This document shows positions 63,983-64,000 of a stretch of 64,000 bases of DNA, one piece after another. The stretch lies in assembly GCF_019219065.1 (NCBI RefSeq), contig NZ_JAHUWK010000001.1:806001-870000 (forward strand), read 5' to 3'. This DNA comes from Duganella sp. sic0402. GTDB lineage: Bacteria > Pseudomonadota > Gammaproteobacteria > Burkholderiales > Burkholderiaceae_D. The first letter of the stretch is position 1; every line of letters starts with the position of its first letter. A program made the position numbers and the translations under genes. Under the pieces are notes generated by a model. It was not told the origin of the DNA and searched no databases. It was given only the letters and a program-made list of their open reading frames with translations.

Positions 63983-64000
63983 ATGACGGACCGTCGTATT
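63983..64000 (+). CDS. Start of a further gene, cut by the window end
   Basis: ATG 63983 follows AAGGAG by six bases and opens a frame reading MTDRRI to the last base. It begins nine bases after the RidA stop, so it is probably the second gene of the same operon. Too little remains to name it; enzymes of amino-acid catabolism would fit the setting. Confidence 0.6.

Overview
The window is a dense, high-GC chromosomal segment. Gene content and family types point to a free-living, motile, aerobic betaproteobacterium of the Oxalobacteraceae (Massilia/Duganella/Janthinobacterium-like). Supporting signs are a cyoABCD-SURF1-RegBA block, many hybrid and propeller-type sensor kinases, a FecIR/TonB iron system, secreted glycan, peptide and phosphate hydrolases, and SiaABCD-type c-di-GMP signalling. 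The genus is an inference from gene families. I found no rRNA, tRNA, CRISPR array, insertion sequence or prophage.

Layout. 1-2.5 kb: end of a purine permease, an IlvM-like ACT protein, an Lrp regulator and a beta/gamma-crystallin plus glycine-zipper envelope protein. 2.5-8.7 kb: a Fur-box-controlled iron operon (FecI-like sigma, FecR-like anti-sigma, TonB-dependent receptor, DUF3649, PepSY membrane protein, DUF3325). 8.7-13.2 kb: SDR/LysR pair, DUF4124, DUF481 barrel, purT. 13.2-17.0 kb (minus): DUF2141 - carotenoid oxygenase - LytS-type kinase - LytTR regulator, tightly packed. 17.1-22.5 kb: two divergent hybrid kinases with closely similar kinase and receiver modules. 22.5-23.7 kb: truncated globin - DUF1971 - hemerythrin operon behind an NsrR-like site. 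23.7-29.7 kb (minus): MATE exporter, a secreted protein of unknown function, two tandem alkaline phosphatases (one secreted, one lipoprotein), a gene-poor stretch, a GNAT acetyltransferase. 29.7-34.5 kb: a chemoreceptor, then a siaABCD-like operon whose phosphatase carries a soluble CBS-like sensor. 34.5-40.6 kb: a 2-hydroxyacid dehydrogenase and a 1683-residue propeller hybrid kinase.

40.6-48.0 kb (minus): cyoA-cyoB-cyoC-cyoD-SURF1-regB-regA-thpR, most genes overlapping, so a terminal quinol oxidase, its assembly factor and a redox-sensing two-component system probably share transcripts. 48.0-54.3 kb: MFS transporter, TPP-dependent pyruvate-oxidase-like enzyme, a chemoreceptor with a WEQF tail, PPK2 and a glyoxalase remnant. 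54.3-59 kb: NarL-type regulator, a secreted Cif-like alpha/beta hydrolase and a 991-residue propeller/HisKA_3 kinase that probably pairs with the regulator. 59-64 kb: GH92 glycosidase, secreted cyanophycinase, a YheO/DauR-type regulator, an exported RidA protein and the first codons of a further gene.

The segment reads as an environmental sensing and scavenging region. It links iron supply, oxygen and redox state, nitric oxide, phosphate, surface behaviour through c-di-GMP, and breakdown of external polymers to dedicated sensors beside their effectors. Several convergent gene pairs overlap at their 3' ends, one by 80 bp, so the region is unusually compact.
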